Positions 10,913-18,542 of a stretch of 64,000 nucleotides of DNA are shown here, piece after piece. Source of the stretch: Ruegeria marina (GTDB taxonomy: Bacteria; Pseudomonadota; Alphaproteobacteria; Rhodobacterales; Rhodobacteraceae). Made by a program: the position numbers and the translations under genes. The stretch lies in NCBI RefSeq assembly GCF_900101475.1, contig NZ_FMZV01000002.1, positions 372,001 to 436,000 on the forward strand, read 5' to 3'. Numbering within the stretch: the first letter of the stretch is position 1; every line of letters starts with the position of its first letter. Below the pieces are notes generated by a model that ran no database searches, was not told the DNA's origin, and saw only the letters and a list, made by a program, of their open reading frames with translations.

Positions 10913-10938
10913 CCTGTTTCGGAACTTTTCGAAACAGG
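10913..10938 (+). promoter_or_regulatory. Leader hairpin covering part of the phasin ribosome binding site
   Basis: CCTGTTTCG and CGAAACAGG form a perfect nine-base-pair stem with an eight-base loop. The AGGAG ribosome binding site at 10936-10940 begins inside the 3' arm, and the phasin ATG follows at 10949. The fold would compete with ribosome binding. It could instead be a terminator for the upstream gene, but no T-run follows. Confidence 0.5.
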
Positions 10939-10948
10939 AGACGCTCCG

Positions 10949-11398
10949 ATGGCCCAAAAGTATACCGCATTTCCATCACCCGAAGCCTTTGCAGACATTT
11001 TGAAGTCACTGCAGGCTCCGGCGCCGATGACCACGCTCGTCTCACCGCAGATGGAGCAGTTCTGGGACGCCCAGGAAAAACTGCTGAGCGAATCCGAACG
11101 CTTTACCCGCCACTGGTTCGAACGTCGCCACGAAGCGATCCGGACTGCGCTGGATGCCGCCCGGACGGCCACCTCGTCGGAACGCGCGGATCCGGCCAAG
11201 GCGATGGAGGCCATGCTCGACTGGCAACGTCACTCTGTCGAACGGCTGGTCGAGGATGCCCGCGAATGGTTCGACACCGTATCGCGCTGCGCCGATTATG
11301 TCACCAAGACCGAAGCCGAAGCGGTGGGGGAAACGATCGGCGAAGCCAAGGAGCTGACCAGAAAGGCAACCCGCTCAGCCAAGTCCGAACCGATCTGA
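10949..11398 (+). CDS. Phasin family protein
   Basis: A small amphipathic helical protein of 149 residues resembling phasins, which coat polyhydroxyalkanoate granules. The pattern LVSPQMEQFWDAQEKLLSESERFTRHWFERRHEAI and the later repeated helices (AMLDWQRHSVERLVEDAREWFDTVSRCADYV) fit the Phasin_2 type; there is no signal or membrane segment. The next gene is a universal stress protein 27 bases on. Ccr and Ecm elsewhere in the window use acetyl-CoA units that also feed PHB, so granule storage is plausible but not shown here. Confidence 0.75.
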   Translation: MAQKYTAFPSPEAFADILKSLQAPAPMTTLVSPQMEQFWDAQEKLLSESERFTRHWFERRHEAIRTALDAARTATSSERADPAKAMEAMLDWQRHSVERLVEDAREWFDTVSRCADYVTKTEAEAVGETIGEAKELTRKATRSAKSEPI

Positions 11399-11425
11399 CA
11401 CAGACAGCCAAGGGAGACGGGCCAG

Positions 11426-11833
11426 ATGTACCGCAATATTCTTGTTCCGGTGGCCTTCGATGAGGGTCACGATACAGAGGCCGCCTTTCTGGCGGCGCGC
11501 AAACTGGCAAGCGATGATGCGAAATTCACCGTTCTGCACGTGATGGAGGCGATCCCGGCATATGTCACTTCCCAGATCCCTGACGAAATCATGGCGCACA
11601 GCCGCGACGATGCCAACAAGGCGTTGAGACAAATGGCCGCCGGCCTGCCCGGCGCGACGGCGGTGATGGCGACCGGCCATGCCGGGCGTGGCATCGTCGA
11701 CCATGCCGCGGCGCATGACATCGACTGCATCGTCATCGCCTCGCACAAACCGGGCTTCGAGAACCTCTTTTTGGGGTCCACGGCCGACCGGGTGGTGCGG
11801 CACGCGAAATGCGCGGTGCATGTGATACGCTAG
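11426..11833 (+). CDS. Universal stress protein, UspA family
   Basis: Single-domain Usp protein of 135 residues. MYRNILVPVAFDEGHDTEAAF gives the first strand and loop; the nucleotide-binding signature appears as GHAGRGIVDHA...IVIASHKPGFENLFLGSTADRVVRHAKCAVHVIR, close to the ATP-binding G-2x-G-9x-G(S/T) form. It likely follows phasin in one transcript and ends two bases before the convergent moeB gene. A second Usp lies at 33.8 kb. Its specific stress role is unknown. Confidence 0.88.
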   Translation: MYRNILVPVAFDEGHDTEAAFLAARKLASDDAKFTVLHVMEAIPAYVTSQIPDEIMAHSRDDANKALRQMAAGLPGATAVMATGHAGRGIVDHAAAHDIDCIVIASHKPGFENLFLGSTADRVVRHAKCAVHVIR

Positions 11834-11835
11834 GT

Positions 11836-12876
11836 TCAGGACGGCCCGCCGCAGGCTGGGCAACCCTCTCTGCGGGTCAGGCGGATCTTGCGGCTTTCGC
11901 CATAGAGCGCGTCGTAGATCAGCATCTCTCCCTTGAGCGCGGCGCCTGCGCCGGTGATCAGTTTGATGGTCTCGACCGCCATCATCGCACCGACAACGCC
12001 AGGGAGGGGTCCGATAACACCGGCCTCGGAGCAGGACGGCGCCAGGCCCGGCGCCGGCGCCTCGGGGAAGATGCATTGATAGCAAGGGCCGTGGTCGGCG
12101 GGGTGGAAGACGCTGAGTTGCCCTTCCCATTGCGCCAGCGCACCCGAGACCAGCGGTTTGCCCTGCGCCACGGCAACCCGGTTCGATAGATAACGGGTTA
12201 CGAAGTTGTCGGTGCCATCAAGGATCAGGTCGTAGTCGGCAAACAGCGCGTCGGCGACATCCTCGGACAGCCTCCGATGATAGGGACGGACAACGACGTT
12301 GGGATTCTGCGCCTCCATCGCCATTTTCGCGGAAAACACCTTGGGCAGCCCGATATCGGCATCGCGATGGATCACCTGGCGTTGCAGGTTTGCGTTTTCG
12401 ACGACGTCGTCGTCGATCACCCCGATGGTCCCGACCCCTGCCGCGGCCAGGTACTGGAGCGCGGGCGCGCCCAGCCCGCCCGCCCCGATCACCAGAACGC
12501 GGGCCTTTTTCAGCTTTTTCTGCCCCGGCCCGCCCAATTCGCGCAACACGATGTGGCGGGCGTAACGATCAAGTTCCGTTTCCGAAAACGTACCGCCAGG
12601 TTTGGGGGCAGCCACTTCGGGCCGGGCACGCGACTTCAACCAGGTCACGATACGCCCATAGGCCATGGCCAGCGCAGCAAAACCCCCGATCAAGAGCCAC
12701 AGCGCCGGCGACTGGCCAGTCGCCATGCGCACGGGATGGCCATCGGGCAAGGCAAACTGCGCCAGCATTACAAACAGGAACAGGACGGCCAGCAGAGCAA
12801 TTCTGGCCTGCCGCGAAACGCCCATCGCCAGACCCAGCCCCCAGAGAATTGCCGCGCCACCCAGAACCAGCAGCAT
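11836..12876 (-). CDS. moeB: Membrane-tethered MoeB/ThiF/HesA-type adenylyltransferase
   Basis: E1-like enzyme that adenylates the C-terminal Gly of MoaD (or ThiS-like) sulfur carriers. The catalytic domain starts near residue 100 (FSETELDRYARHIVLRELGGPGQKKL), carries the nucleotide loop GAGGLG at 131-136, and has two zinc CxxC pairs (CYQC and CPAC). Unusually, residues 1-80 form about three membrane helices (roughly 2-20, 25-44, 57-75), absent from E. coli MoeB. The start overlaps the dut stop by one base (TGATG). It could serve MoaD, ThiS or another carrier. Confidence 0.85.
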   Translation of the reverse strand: MLLVLGGAAILWGLGLAMGVSRQARIALLAVLFLFVMLAQFALPDGHPVRMATGQSPALWLLIGGFAALAMAYGRIVTWLKSRARPEVAAPKPGGTFSETELDRYARHIVLRELGGPGQKKLKKARVLVIGAGGLGAPALQYLAAAGVGTIGVIDDDVVENANLQRQVIHRDADIGLPKVFSAKMAMEAQNPNVVVRPYHRRLSEDVADALFADYDLILDGTDNFVTRYLSNRVAVAQGKPLVSGALAQWEGQLSVFHPADHGPCYQCIFPEAPAPGLAPSCSEAGVIGPLPGVVGAMMAVETIKLITGAGAALKGEMLIYDALYGESRKIRLTRREGCPACGGPS

Positions 12877-13331
12877 CAGCTGCGCCCCGTCGAGCCGAAG
12901 CCGCCCGCCCCGCGGGCGGTTTCCTCCAGCGTTTCAGTCAGTTCGAACACTGCCCGGATCACGGGCGCCACAACCAGTTGCGCGATCCGCTCACCATGGT
13001 GGACCGTGAACGGCTCGGTACCGGCGTTCAGCAGTATTACCCCGAGCGGGCCGCGATAGTCACTGTCGATGGTGCCTGGCGCATTCGGCAAGGTGATCCC
13101 ATGTTTCAGGGCAAGACCTGACCTGGGACGAACCTGGATCTCGTACCCGGCCGGAATTTCGACTCTCAGCCCGGTCGGAATCAGCGCACGCGCCCCGGGC
13201 GCGAGCACGACCGACCCACGATCCGCCAGGTTGGCGCGCACATCCGCACCAGCCGAACCCTGCGTTTCATAAGAGGGAAGCTGGACATCCGTATCGGCAT
13301 CCTCGTCGCGGATCACACGTATCGAAACCAT
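12876..13331 (-). CDS. dut: Deoxyuridine 5'-triphosphate nucleotidohydrolase
   Basis: Hydrolyses dUTP to dUMP and PPi, keeping uracil out of DNA and feeding dTMP synthesis. The 151-residue trimeric-type protein shows the dUTPase motifs: [53 protein letters not shown] and the C-terminal [11 protein letters not shown] start at ATG 13331, with GAGG nine bases before it; the frame continues upstream through a palindrome but that part is not protein-like. It lies between coaBC and moeB and overlaps the latter by one base. Confidence 0.96.
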   Translation of the reverse strand: MVSIRVIRDEDADTDVQLPSYETQGSAGADVRANLADRGSVVLAPGARALIPTGLRVEIPAGYEIQVRPRSGLALKHGITLPNAPGTIDSDYRGPLGVILLNAGTEPFTVHHGERIAQLVVAPVIRAVFELTETLEETARGAGGFGSTGRS

Positions 13332-13356
13332 CTGGACCTCATCATCTTGCGTCACC

Positions 13357-13379
13357 GAGATTTTTCGTCGAAAAATCTC
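13357..13379. repeat. Stop-codon palindrome, copy 2
   Basis: Same 23-base palindrome as at 7478-7500, with arms GAGATTTTTCG and CGAAAAATCTC and a central T. It overlaps the TGA of coaBC (13378-13380) and ends 26 bases before the dut start on the same strand. As a terminator it would partly uncouple dut-moeB from coaBC. Confidence 0.85.
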
Positions 13380-14574
13380 ACCCGCCCAGCGCCTCGGCAA
13401 TCCGAAGCGCCAGCTTTTCAGCGACCTGATCCTTGCCCATGCGCGGCCATTCCTCGGCCCCTTCATCGGAAATCAGGATCACCGCGTTCTCGCTGCCGCC
13501 CATGATGCCGGTCGCTGGGCTGACATCATTGGCGACGATCCAGTCGCAACCCTTGCGCAGCCGCTTCGCGGTCGCGTGCTCGACCACGTCATTGGTTTCG
13601 GCGGCAAAGCCGACGACCAGTCTTGGCCGCCCCGCTTCCAGCCGGCTCACCCGTTTCAGGATGTCCGGGTTTTCTGCAAACTCCAGTACCGGCAGTCCAT
13701 CCTTCGACTTCTTGAGCTTGCGGTCCGAAGCGCTGGCCACCCGCCAGTCGGCCACCGCCGCCGCGAATACACCTGCATCCACCGGCAGGGCCGCGTCCAC
13801 GGCTGCGTCCATCTCGCGCGCGCTTTCCACGGGCACCACCTGAACCCCCTGCGGCGGCGGAACGCTGGCAGGACCGGTAATGAACACCACCTCTGCGCCA
13901 AGCGCCGCCAGAGCACGGGCCACTGCCGTACCCTGCGCCCCTGACGAACGGTTCGCAATATAGCGCACCGGGTCGATCGGTTCGTGCGTCGGCCCGGAGG
14001 TGACCAGGATACGCCTTCCGCTCAGCGGGCCATCTCCAAGGGCGGTCTCGATCGCGGCCAGGATCTCCATCGGTTCGGCCATCCGGCCCGGGCCGAATTC
14101 GCCGCACGCCATGTCGCCGTCATTGGGGCCAACGAAGCGGATACCGTCGGCGGCCAGTTGGTCGTGGTTGCGCCGCGTCGCCGGATGCTCCCACATGCGG
14201 ACATTCATCGCCGGCGCAAGAAGGACTGGTGTATCCGTGGCCATCAGCAGGGTCGAGGCCAGATCATTGGCCAGACCGGCCGCCATCTTGCCCATCAGAT
14301 CGGCGGTCGCCGGGGCCACCACCACCAGGTCGGCCGAACGTGACAGCTGGATATGCCCCATCTCAGCCTCGTCCGTCAGGTCGAAAAGGTGGCGGAAAAC
14401 CCTTTCTCCCGCCAGTGCCGAAACCGACAACGGTGTCACGAATTCCTCGGCTGCGGAGGTCATCACCGGTGTTACCGCCGCGCCGCGCTCGCGCAGTCGC
14501 CGGATCAGGTCAAGCGTCTTGTAGGCGGCAATGCCGCCCCCGATGATCAGCAGGATACGTTTCGAAGCCAGCAT
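13378..14574 (-). CDS. coaBC: Bifunctional phosphopantothenoylcysteine decarboxylase/synthetase
   Basis: Carries out two steps of coenzyme A synthesis: ligation of cysteine to phosphopantothenate (CoaB half) and FMN-dependent decarboxylation (CoaC half). CoaC motifs are GGGIAAYK, the active His74 in [22 protein letters not shown] and the [10 protein letters not shown] loop with its Cys. CoaB begins near [27 protein letters not shown] choose ATG 14574 (MLASKRIL); a TTG at 14595 would add seven residues and neither has a clear ribosome site. Length 398 residues fits the family. Confidence 0.95.
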   Translation of the reverse strand: MLASKRILLIIGGGIAAYKTLDLIRRLRERGAAVTPVMTSAAEEFVTPLSVSALAGERVFRHLFDLTDEAEMGHIQLSRSADLVVVAPATADLMGKMAAGLANDLASTLLMATDTPVLLAPAMNVRMWEHPATRRNHDQLAADGIRFVGPNDGDMACGEFGPGRMAEPMEILAAIETALGDGPLSGRRILVTSGPTHEPIDPVRYIANRSSGAQGTAVARALAALGAEVVFITGPASVPPPQGVQVVPVESAREMDAAVDAALPVDAGVFAAAVADWRVASASDRKLKKSKDGLPVLEFAENPDILKRVSRLEAGRPRLVVGFAAETNDVVEHATAKRLRKGCDWIVANDVSPATGIMGGSENAVILISDEGAEEWPRMGKDQVAEKLALRIAEALGG

Positions 14575-14652
14575 GTTCGTGCCAATTTTCCCCAAGGATC
14601 GGCCTGAACTTAGGAGAGGCCGCCGACAAGTGCCAGCGGATAATCCCTGCCC

Positions 14653-15477
14653 TCAGCTCTTGTCGAACGCCGCGCAAGGATCCTCTCGCGGAACGGCGGG
14701 GCTGTCGATGACCGCGTCGAAGGACCCGTCAATGGCGCCTTCCTCGGACTGACCCAGCGTGAACACACGCAATCCGGGCTCGACCCTGAACAGAAACACC
14801 GGAATCCCGCGGTCGCTGCGGGCATGTCCGTTGCCGGTGATCACAGCGATCGGGCCGCCGGTTTCCTCGTGGGCGCGCAGGACCGCACGGGCCAGAACCG
14901 CGTCGCGCAAACGCTGCACCGCCACCAGCTTCGGCAGCATCTCGGGCGGCATCGCATTGCAATGGGCGGCCTGCTGATCGGCCTCGCGGGCCTTCTGTTC
15001 GTCCGCTGGCAGAGGAATCCCCAGGCCGAAGCGTGCGGCATCTGCGCCAAGCGCGGCAGCGGCGCCTGTTTCCATCGCGGCCCGTGCCGCCGTGCGTGGC
15101 ACCAGCGCGCCGTAAACCGGCGCTTCGGCAGCCTGAAACACAGGCAGATACATTGCCAGAGGCGGCCAGCCCAATTCTGCCCATTGCAGGATACGTGCCA
15201 GTTCCTCGGGGTCATCAAGCGCCGCGCGGGACAGACGAGCCGCGCTCACTTCTGTCAGCATCTCCCAGACCACGGCAGAGGGTTCGAGCGCCGCTATCGC
15301 TTCGGCCTGAACCAGATGGTGCCGGGGATTGTCATGGACTTCGCCCAGAATGACGACATCGGCCCCGCGCATCCCGTCCAGCACGTCGGACGGTATCAAT
15401 TCACCGGGCAACGCCGGGCCGACTGGCGCGGCCAGGAACAACAACAGGGCTAGGCCCGGAATCGGAATGCCTCTCAT
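14653..15477 (-). CDS. ChaN-family lipoprotein-like / haem-uptake fold protein
   Basis: Predicted periplasmic protein of 274 residues with an N-terminal hydrophobic signal (about residues 5-25). The motifs VVILGEVHDNPRHH and AVITGNGHARSDRGIPVFL are those of the ChaN-like, haem-binding Tiki superfamily. I see no lipobox Cys, unlike Campylobacter ChaN, so it may be soluble. The start overlaps the rpoH stop by four bases (ATGA), so it is co-translated with a heat-shock/oxidative-stress sigma factor. A haem or metal role in stress is inferred. Confidence 0.75.
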   Translation of the reverse strand: MRGIPIPGLALLLFLAAPVGPALPGELIPSDVLDGMRGADVVILGEVHDNPRHHLVQAEAIAALEPSAVVWEMLTEVSAARLSRAALDDPEELARILQWAELGWPPLAMYLPVFQAAEAPVYGALVPRTAARAAMETGAAAALGADAARFGLGIPLPADEQKAREADQQAAHCNAMPPEMLPKLVAVQRLRDAVLARAVLRAHEETGGPIAVITGNGHARSDRGIPVFLFRVEPGLRVFTLGQSEEGAIDGSFDAVIDSPAVPREDPCAAFDKS

Positions 15478-16352
15478 GCCAGGAAGTTTTGCACCTCGCG
15501 CGACTGCGCTTCAAGGCTCTTGCGCATCTTGGCAAAAGCTGCCGCCTCAAGTTGGCGCACCCGTTCCTTGCTGAGCCCCAGTTCCTCGCCCAGGCTTTCC
15601 AGCGTGCGTGGCTCATCGCGCAGTTTGCGCTCGCGCACGATGAACCGCTCGCGGTCATTGAGATTGTTCAACGCCGCCAGCAACCATTCGCGCAATCGGG
15701 CCGTGTCGTGCCGATGTTCGACAAGTTCGGCCGCCTGCGCACTGTCATCCTCAAGCGCCTCGATCCATTCACGGCCTTCCTCGTCGGATGCCTGCGTTGC
15801 ATTCAGCGAGAAATCGGAACCGGACAGCCGTCCGTCCATCATCTCGACATCGCGCAACGGAACCCCGATCTCGGTCGCGATCATCTGGTGCAACTGATGC
15901 TGGTCCAGCGCGATCCCGTCCGAGGCCGCTTCCCGCTCCAGCCGGGCCTGCACCCGTCGCATGTTGAAGAAAAGCGATTTCTGGCTGCTGGTGGATCCGG
16001 TCCGCACCATGGACCAGTTCCGCATCACGTAATCCTGGATGCTGGCCTTGATCCACCACACGGCGTAGGTCGAAAACCGCACCCCGCGGTCGGGGTCGAA
16101 CTTGTCAGCGGCCTTCATCAGACCCAAGCCCGCCTCCTGGATGAGGTCGTTCATCGGCGCACCGTACCGGCGAAAGCGCGCGGCCATCGAGATTGCCAGA
16201 CGCATGTAGGCATTGATGAGACGATGCAGCGCCTGCTCGTCCCGCTGGTCTCGCCACGCATAGGCGAGTTGCAATTCCGTCTCGGCATCAAGCAATTCGG
16301 CCTTCATTGCCTGCCGGGACATCCGTATATCGCTCGGGTTATCCAGTGCCAT
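15474..16352 (-). CDS. rpoH: RNA polymerase heat-shock-type sigma factor RpoH (RpoHII-like)
   Basis: Sigma-32 family factor of 292 residues. Region 2 (AYMRLAISMAARFRRYGAPMNDLIQEAGLGLMKAADKFDPDRGVRFSTYAVWWIK) is complete, the RpoH box is QKSLFFNMRR at 124-133, and region 4.2 ends LGLSKERVRQLEAAAFAKMRKSL. Rhodobacter has two RpoH proteins; the ECF-like promoter just upstream and the coupling to a ChaN-type gene point to the RpoHII (oxidative stress) member, an inference from known Rhodobacter biology. No DnaK-linked features are visible nearby. Confidence 0.9.
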   Translation of the reverse strand: MALDNPSDIRMSRQAMKAELLDAETELQLAYAWRDQRDEQALHRLINAYMRLAISMAARFRRYGAPMNDLIQEAGLGLMKAADKFDPDRGVRFSTYAVWWIKASIQDYVMRNWSMVRTGSTSSQKSLFFNMRRVQARLEREAASDGIALDQHQLHQMIATEIGVPLRDVEMMDGRLSGSDFSLNATQASDEEGREWIEALEDDSAQAAELVEHRHDTARLREWLLAALNNLNDRERFIVRERKLRDEPRTLESLGEELGLSKERVRQLEAAAFAKMRKSLEAQSREVQNFLA

Positions 16353-16407
16353 TCATCTCTCCCCAAATGTCCGGCGTGAAACTTGACTTTTTGTTCCTGA
16401 CTACTGT

Positions 16408-16436
16408 CCTTACGAAGAACCGGGAGTCGTGGATCA
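16408..16436 (-). promoter_or_regulatory. RpoE (ECF)-like promoter of rpoH
   Basis: On the reverse strand TGATCC (16436-16431) and TAAGG (16412-16408) are separated by exactly 18 bases. This matches the TGATCC-N18-TAAG pattern known for Rhodobacter RpoE-ChrR promoters, which control singlet-oxygen genes including rpoHII. The implied transcript starts near 16401 and has a leader of about 49 bases. Confidence 0.65.
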
Positions 16437-16453
16437 TCAGAAAGGTAAGAATT

Positions 16454-16975
16454 TTGCATTCCAAATACACCTTGATCATTGGTGGCGCGGCGTCCGGAAA
16501 ATCTGCCTTTGCGGAACAACTGGTTGTATCAACGGGTAAATCCCGGAAATACCTGGCGACTTCACAAGTATTTGATCAGGAGATGCGCACCAAGGTGAAC
16601 CGGCATCTTGCACAACGCGGCACCGGCTGGACAACGATCGAGGAGCCGCACGAGCCGGGTCCGGCCCTTTCGGCGCTGGCGGAAGGGGACATCTGCCTGT
16701 TCGACTGCGCCACGATGTGGCTGAGCAACCAGATGCTGGCGGGGGCCGATCTGGAGGCGGCGCAGGGCCGCTTGCTTGAGGCGATCCGCGCTTGCCCGGC
16801 ACAAGTGGTCATGGTCACGAACGAGGTTGGCCACGGCATCGTGCCCGAAAACGCGCTGGCAAGAGAGTTTCGCGAGGCACAGGGGCGTCTGAACATCGCG
16901 CTGGCCGCCGAGGCCGACCTGGTGGTTCTGGTAACGGCCGGGTTGCCCTTGGTCCTCAAGGGACGGCTGCAATGA
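16454..16975 (+). CDS. cobU: Adenosylcobinamide kinase / adenosylcobinamide-phosphate guanylyltransferase
   Basis: Phosphorylates adenosylcobinamide and transfers GMP to it in the nucleotide-loop assembly of vitamin B12 (CobU/CobP). The P-loop GGAASGKS is at residues 10-17, followed by KYLATSQVFDQEMRTKVNRHLAQRG and the VTNEVGHGIVPENALAREFREAQGRLN signature. I start at TTG 16454, eight bases after AAAGG; it gives 173 residues, the usual size. An upstream ATG at 16367 has no ribosome site and would add non-conserved residues. The stop overlaps the next gene. Confidence 0.93.
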   Translation: MHSKYTLIIGGAASGKSAFAEQLVVSTGKSRKYLATSQVFDQEMRTKVNRHLAQRGTGWTTIEEPHEPGPALSALAEGDICLFDCATMWLSNQMLAGADLEAAQGRLLEAIRACPAQVVMVTNEVGHGIVPENALAREFREAQGRLNIALAAEADLVVLVTAGLPLVLKGRLQ

Positions 16976-17550
16976 CCCGGTTGCATCTGGTTCGCCACGG
17001 TCCGACCCATGCCAAATCCATGGTCGGTTGGTCGGACCTGCCCGCAGACCTGAGCGACACCGGCCTGCTGACCCGCTTGTCGGGCCACCTTCCGGCAGAC
17101 GCGCTGGTTGTCTCGTCCGACCTGATCCGCGCGGCGGACACGGCCAGCGCCATACAGGGCAACCGACCCCGCCTGCCCAACCGCCCCGGCCTGCGGGAAA
17201 TCAACTTCGGCGCATGGGAGTTGCGCCGCTATGCCGAGATCGAAGCAGACGATCCTGTCCGCGCACGCGCCTATTGGGAGACACCTGGCGATGTTTCCCC
17301 GCCAGGAGGTGAAAGCTGGCATCAGGTATGCGCAAGGGTGAATGCCGAGGTTGACGCGCTTACTGCCTTGCACCCGGGGACCGACCTGATCGTGGTCGGC
17401 CATTTCGGGATGATCCTGACCCAGTTGCAGCGCGCATTGGCGATTTCGGCCGAACAGGTCTTTTCCCATCGGATCGACAACCTTTCGGTCACCGAGATCA
17501 CTTGGTCGCCGGACGGCTGGAGCATTGGACGGATCAATCACCTCGTGTGA
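16972..17550 (+). CDS. Histidine phosphatase family protein, CobC-like
   Basis: Phosphoglycerate-mutase-type phosphatase of 192 residues. The phosphohistidine motif is LVRHGPT with His9, the second His is in VVGHFGM, and LREINFGAWE is the family substrate segment. It overlaps cobU by four bases (ATGA), so a B12 role is likely: CobC removes phosphate from alpha-ribazole phosphate. Because this superfamily is promiscuous, the alpha-ribazole assignment rests mainly on that coupling. Confidence 0.75.
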   Translation: MTRLHLVRHGPTHAKSMVGWSDLPADLSDTGLLTRLSGHLPADALVVSSDLIRAADTASAIQGNRPRLPNRPGLREINFGAWELRRYAEIEADDPVRARAYWETPGDVSPPGGESWHQVCARVNAEVDALTALHPGTDLIVVGHFGMILTQLQRALAISAEQVFSHRIDNLSVTEITWSPDGWSIGRINHLV

Positions 17551-17608
17551 TGCGGCAGGCCACGAAAAACCGTTTTACCATATGGAATTGCGTGGCCTTA
17601 CTGGCGTC

Positions 17609-18484
17609 ATGACATACGAACTGTTCATCGGCGACCGAATGTTTTCCAGCTGGTCGCTTCGCGGTTGGCTGATGCTCGAGAAATTCGGCATCCCCTTCCG
17701 GTCACATATGGTGGGTCTCTATTCCGGGACCATGGCGCTGGATCTGGCAAGTGTCCTTCCGGCGCGGCAGGTTCCCGTATTGCGCACTCCGGAGGGGTGC
17801 GTCGTGGGCCAGAGCCTCGCCATGGCCGAAACGCTGGCAGAACGGCATCCGGACGCGGGACTTTGGCCCGAAGACCCCGCCCAGCGGGCGACCGCGCGCT
17901 GGCTTTGTGCTGAAATGGTGTCGAGTTTCACCGCTCTACGCGGCGAATGCCCGATGCAGTTGATGCATTGCTATGAGGGGTTCGAGCCATCCAGAAACAC
18001 GCATGGCGATCTTGCGCGTATCGAAACCCTGTGGGCGCATGCACGCGCCGTGTCCGGCGCGGCCTCCGGGCCGCTTTTTGGCCGCTATTCTCTGGCCGAT
18101 GTATTCTACACGCCAGTGGCTGCGCGGATTGTGGGCTATAATTTGCCAGTCAGTGCCGACAACCGGCAATATTGCCTGGACCTGCTCAGCGACACCAGTG
18201 TCCGGCAATGGCGCGCAATGGGAGCGACTGTCTCGTACGATCCGGTACCCTATGCATTGGATCTGCCCACGACTGCCTGGCCGATCGGCGCCAGCGGCGC
18301 GGCCCGGTCCGTTGCTGGCGGTCCTTCCCTCAACGCCACCTGTCCCTATTCAGGCAAGCCTGTCACCGACTTTCTGGAAATGGACGGACGGATCTGGGGC
18401 TTCTGCAACAGGTTCTGCCGTGACAAGACCGATGCCGACCCCGAGGCCTGGCCGAAATTCATGGCGATGGTCACCACCGGTTAA
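17609..18484 (+). CDS. Glutathione S-transferase with C-terminal Cys-rich extension
   Basis: GST-like protein of 291 residues. The thioredoxin-fold domain starts YELFIGDRMFSSWSLRGWLML with a Ser-rich active site, and PARQVPVLRTPEG holds the cis-Pro. The helical domain runs to about residue 235. Residues 243-288 form an added module with C245, C266 and C270 (CPYSGKP and GFCNRFCRDK), resembling a small zinc or YHS-like site. I start at ATG 17609; an ATG at 17582 is possible. Neither has a strong ribosome site. Substrate unknown. Confidence 0.8.
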   Translation: MTYELFIGDRMFSSWSLRGWLMLEKFGIPFRSHMVGLYSGTMALDLASVLPARQVPVLRTPEGCVVGQSLAMAETLAERHPDAGLWPEDPAQRATARWLCAEMVSSFTALRGECPMQLMHCYEGFEPSRNTHGDLARIETLWAHARAVSGAASGPLFGRYSLADVFYTPVAARIVGYNLPVSADNRQYCLDLLSDTSVRQWRAMGATVSYDPVPYALDLPTTAWPIGASGAARSVAGGPSLNATCPYSGKPVTDFLEMDGRIWGFCNRFCRDKTDADPEAWPKFMAMVTTG

Positions 18485-18542
18485 CCATTCTTAAACCTGC
18501 CTCGCTGTAGCAACAAAGCGTTAACCAAGAGGCAGGATCCGG

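Noticed and set aside
13332-13466. N-terminal extension of Dut through the palindrome
   Set aside because: The extension translates the palindrome and coaBC codons; ATG 13331 has a ribosome site and gives a normal dUTPase.
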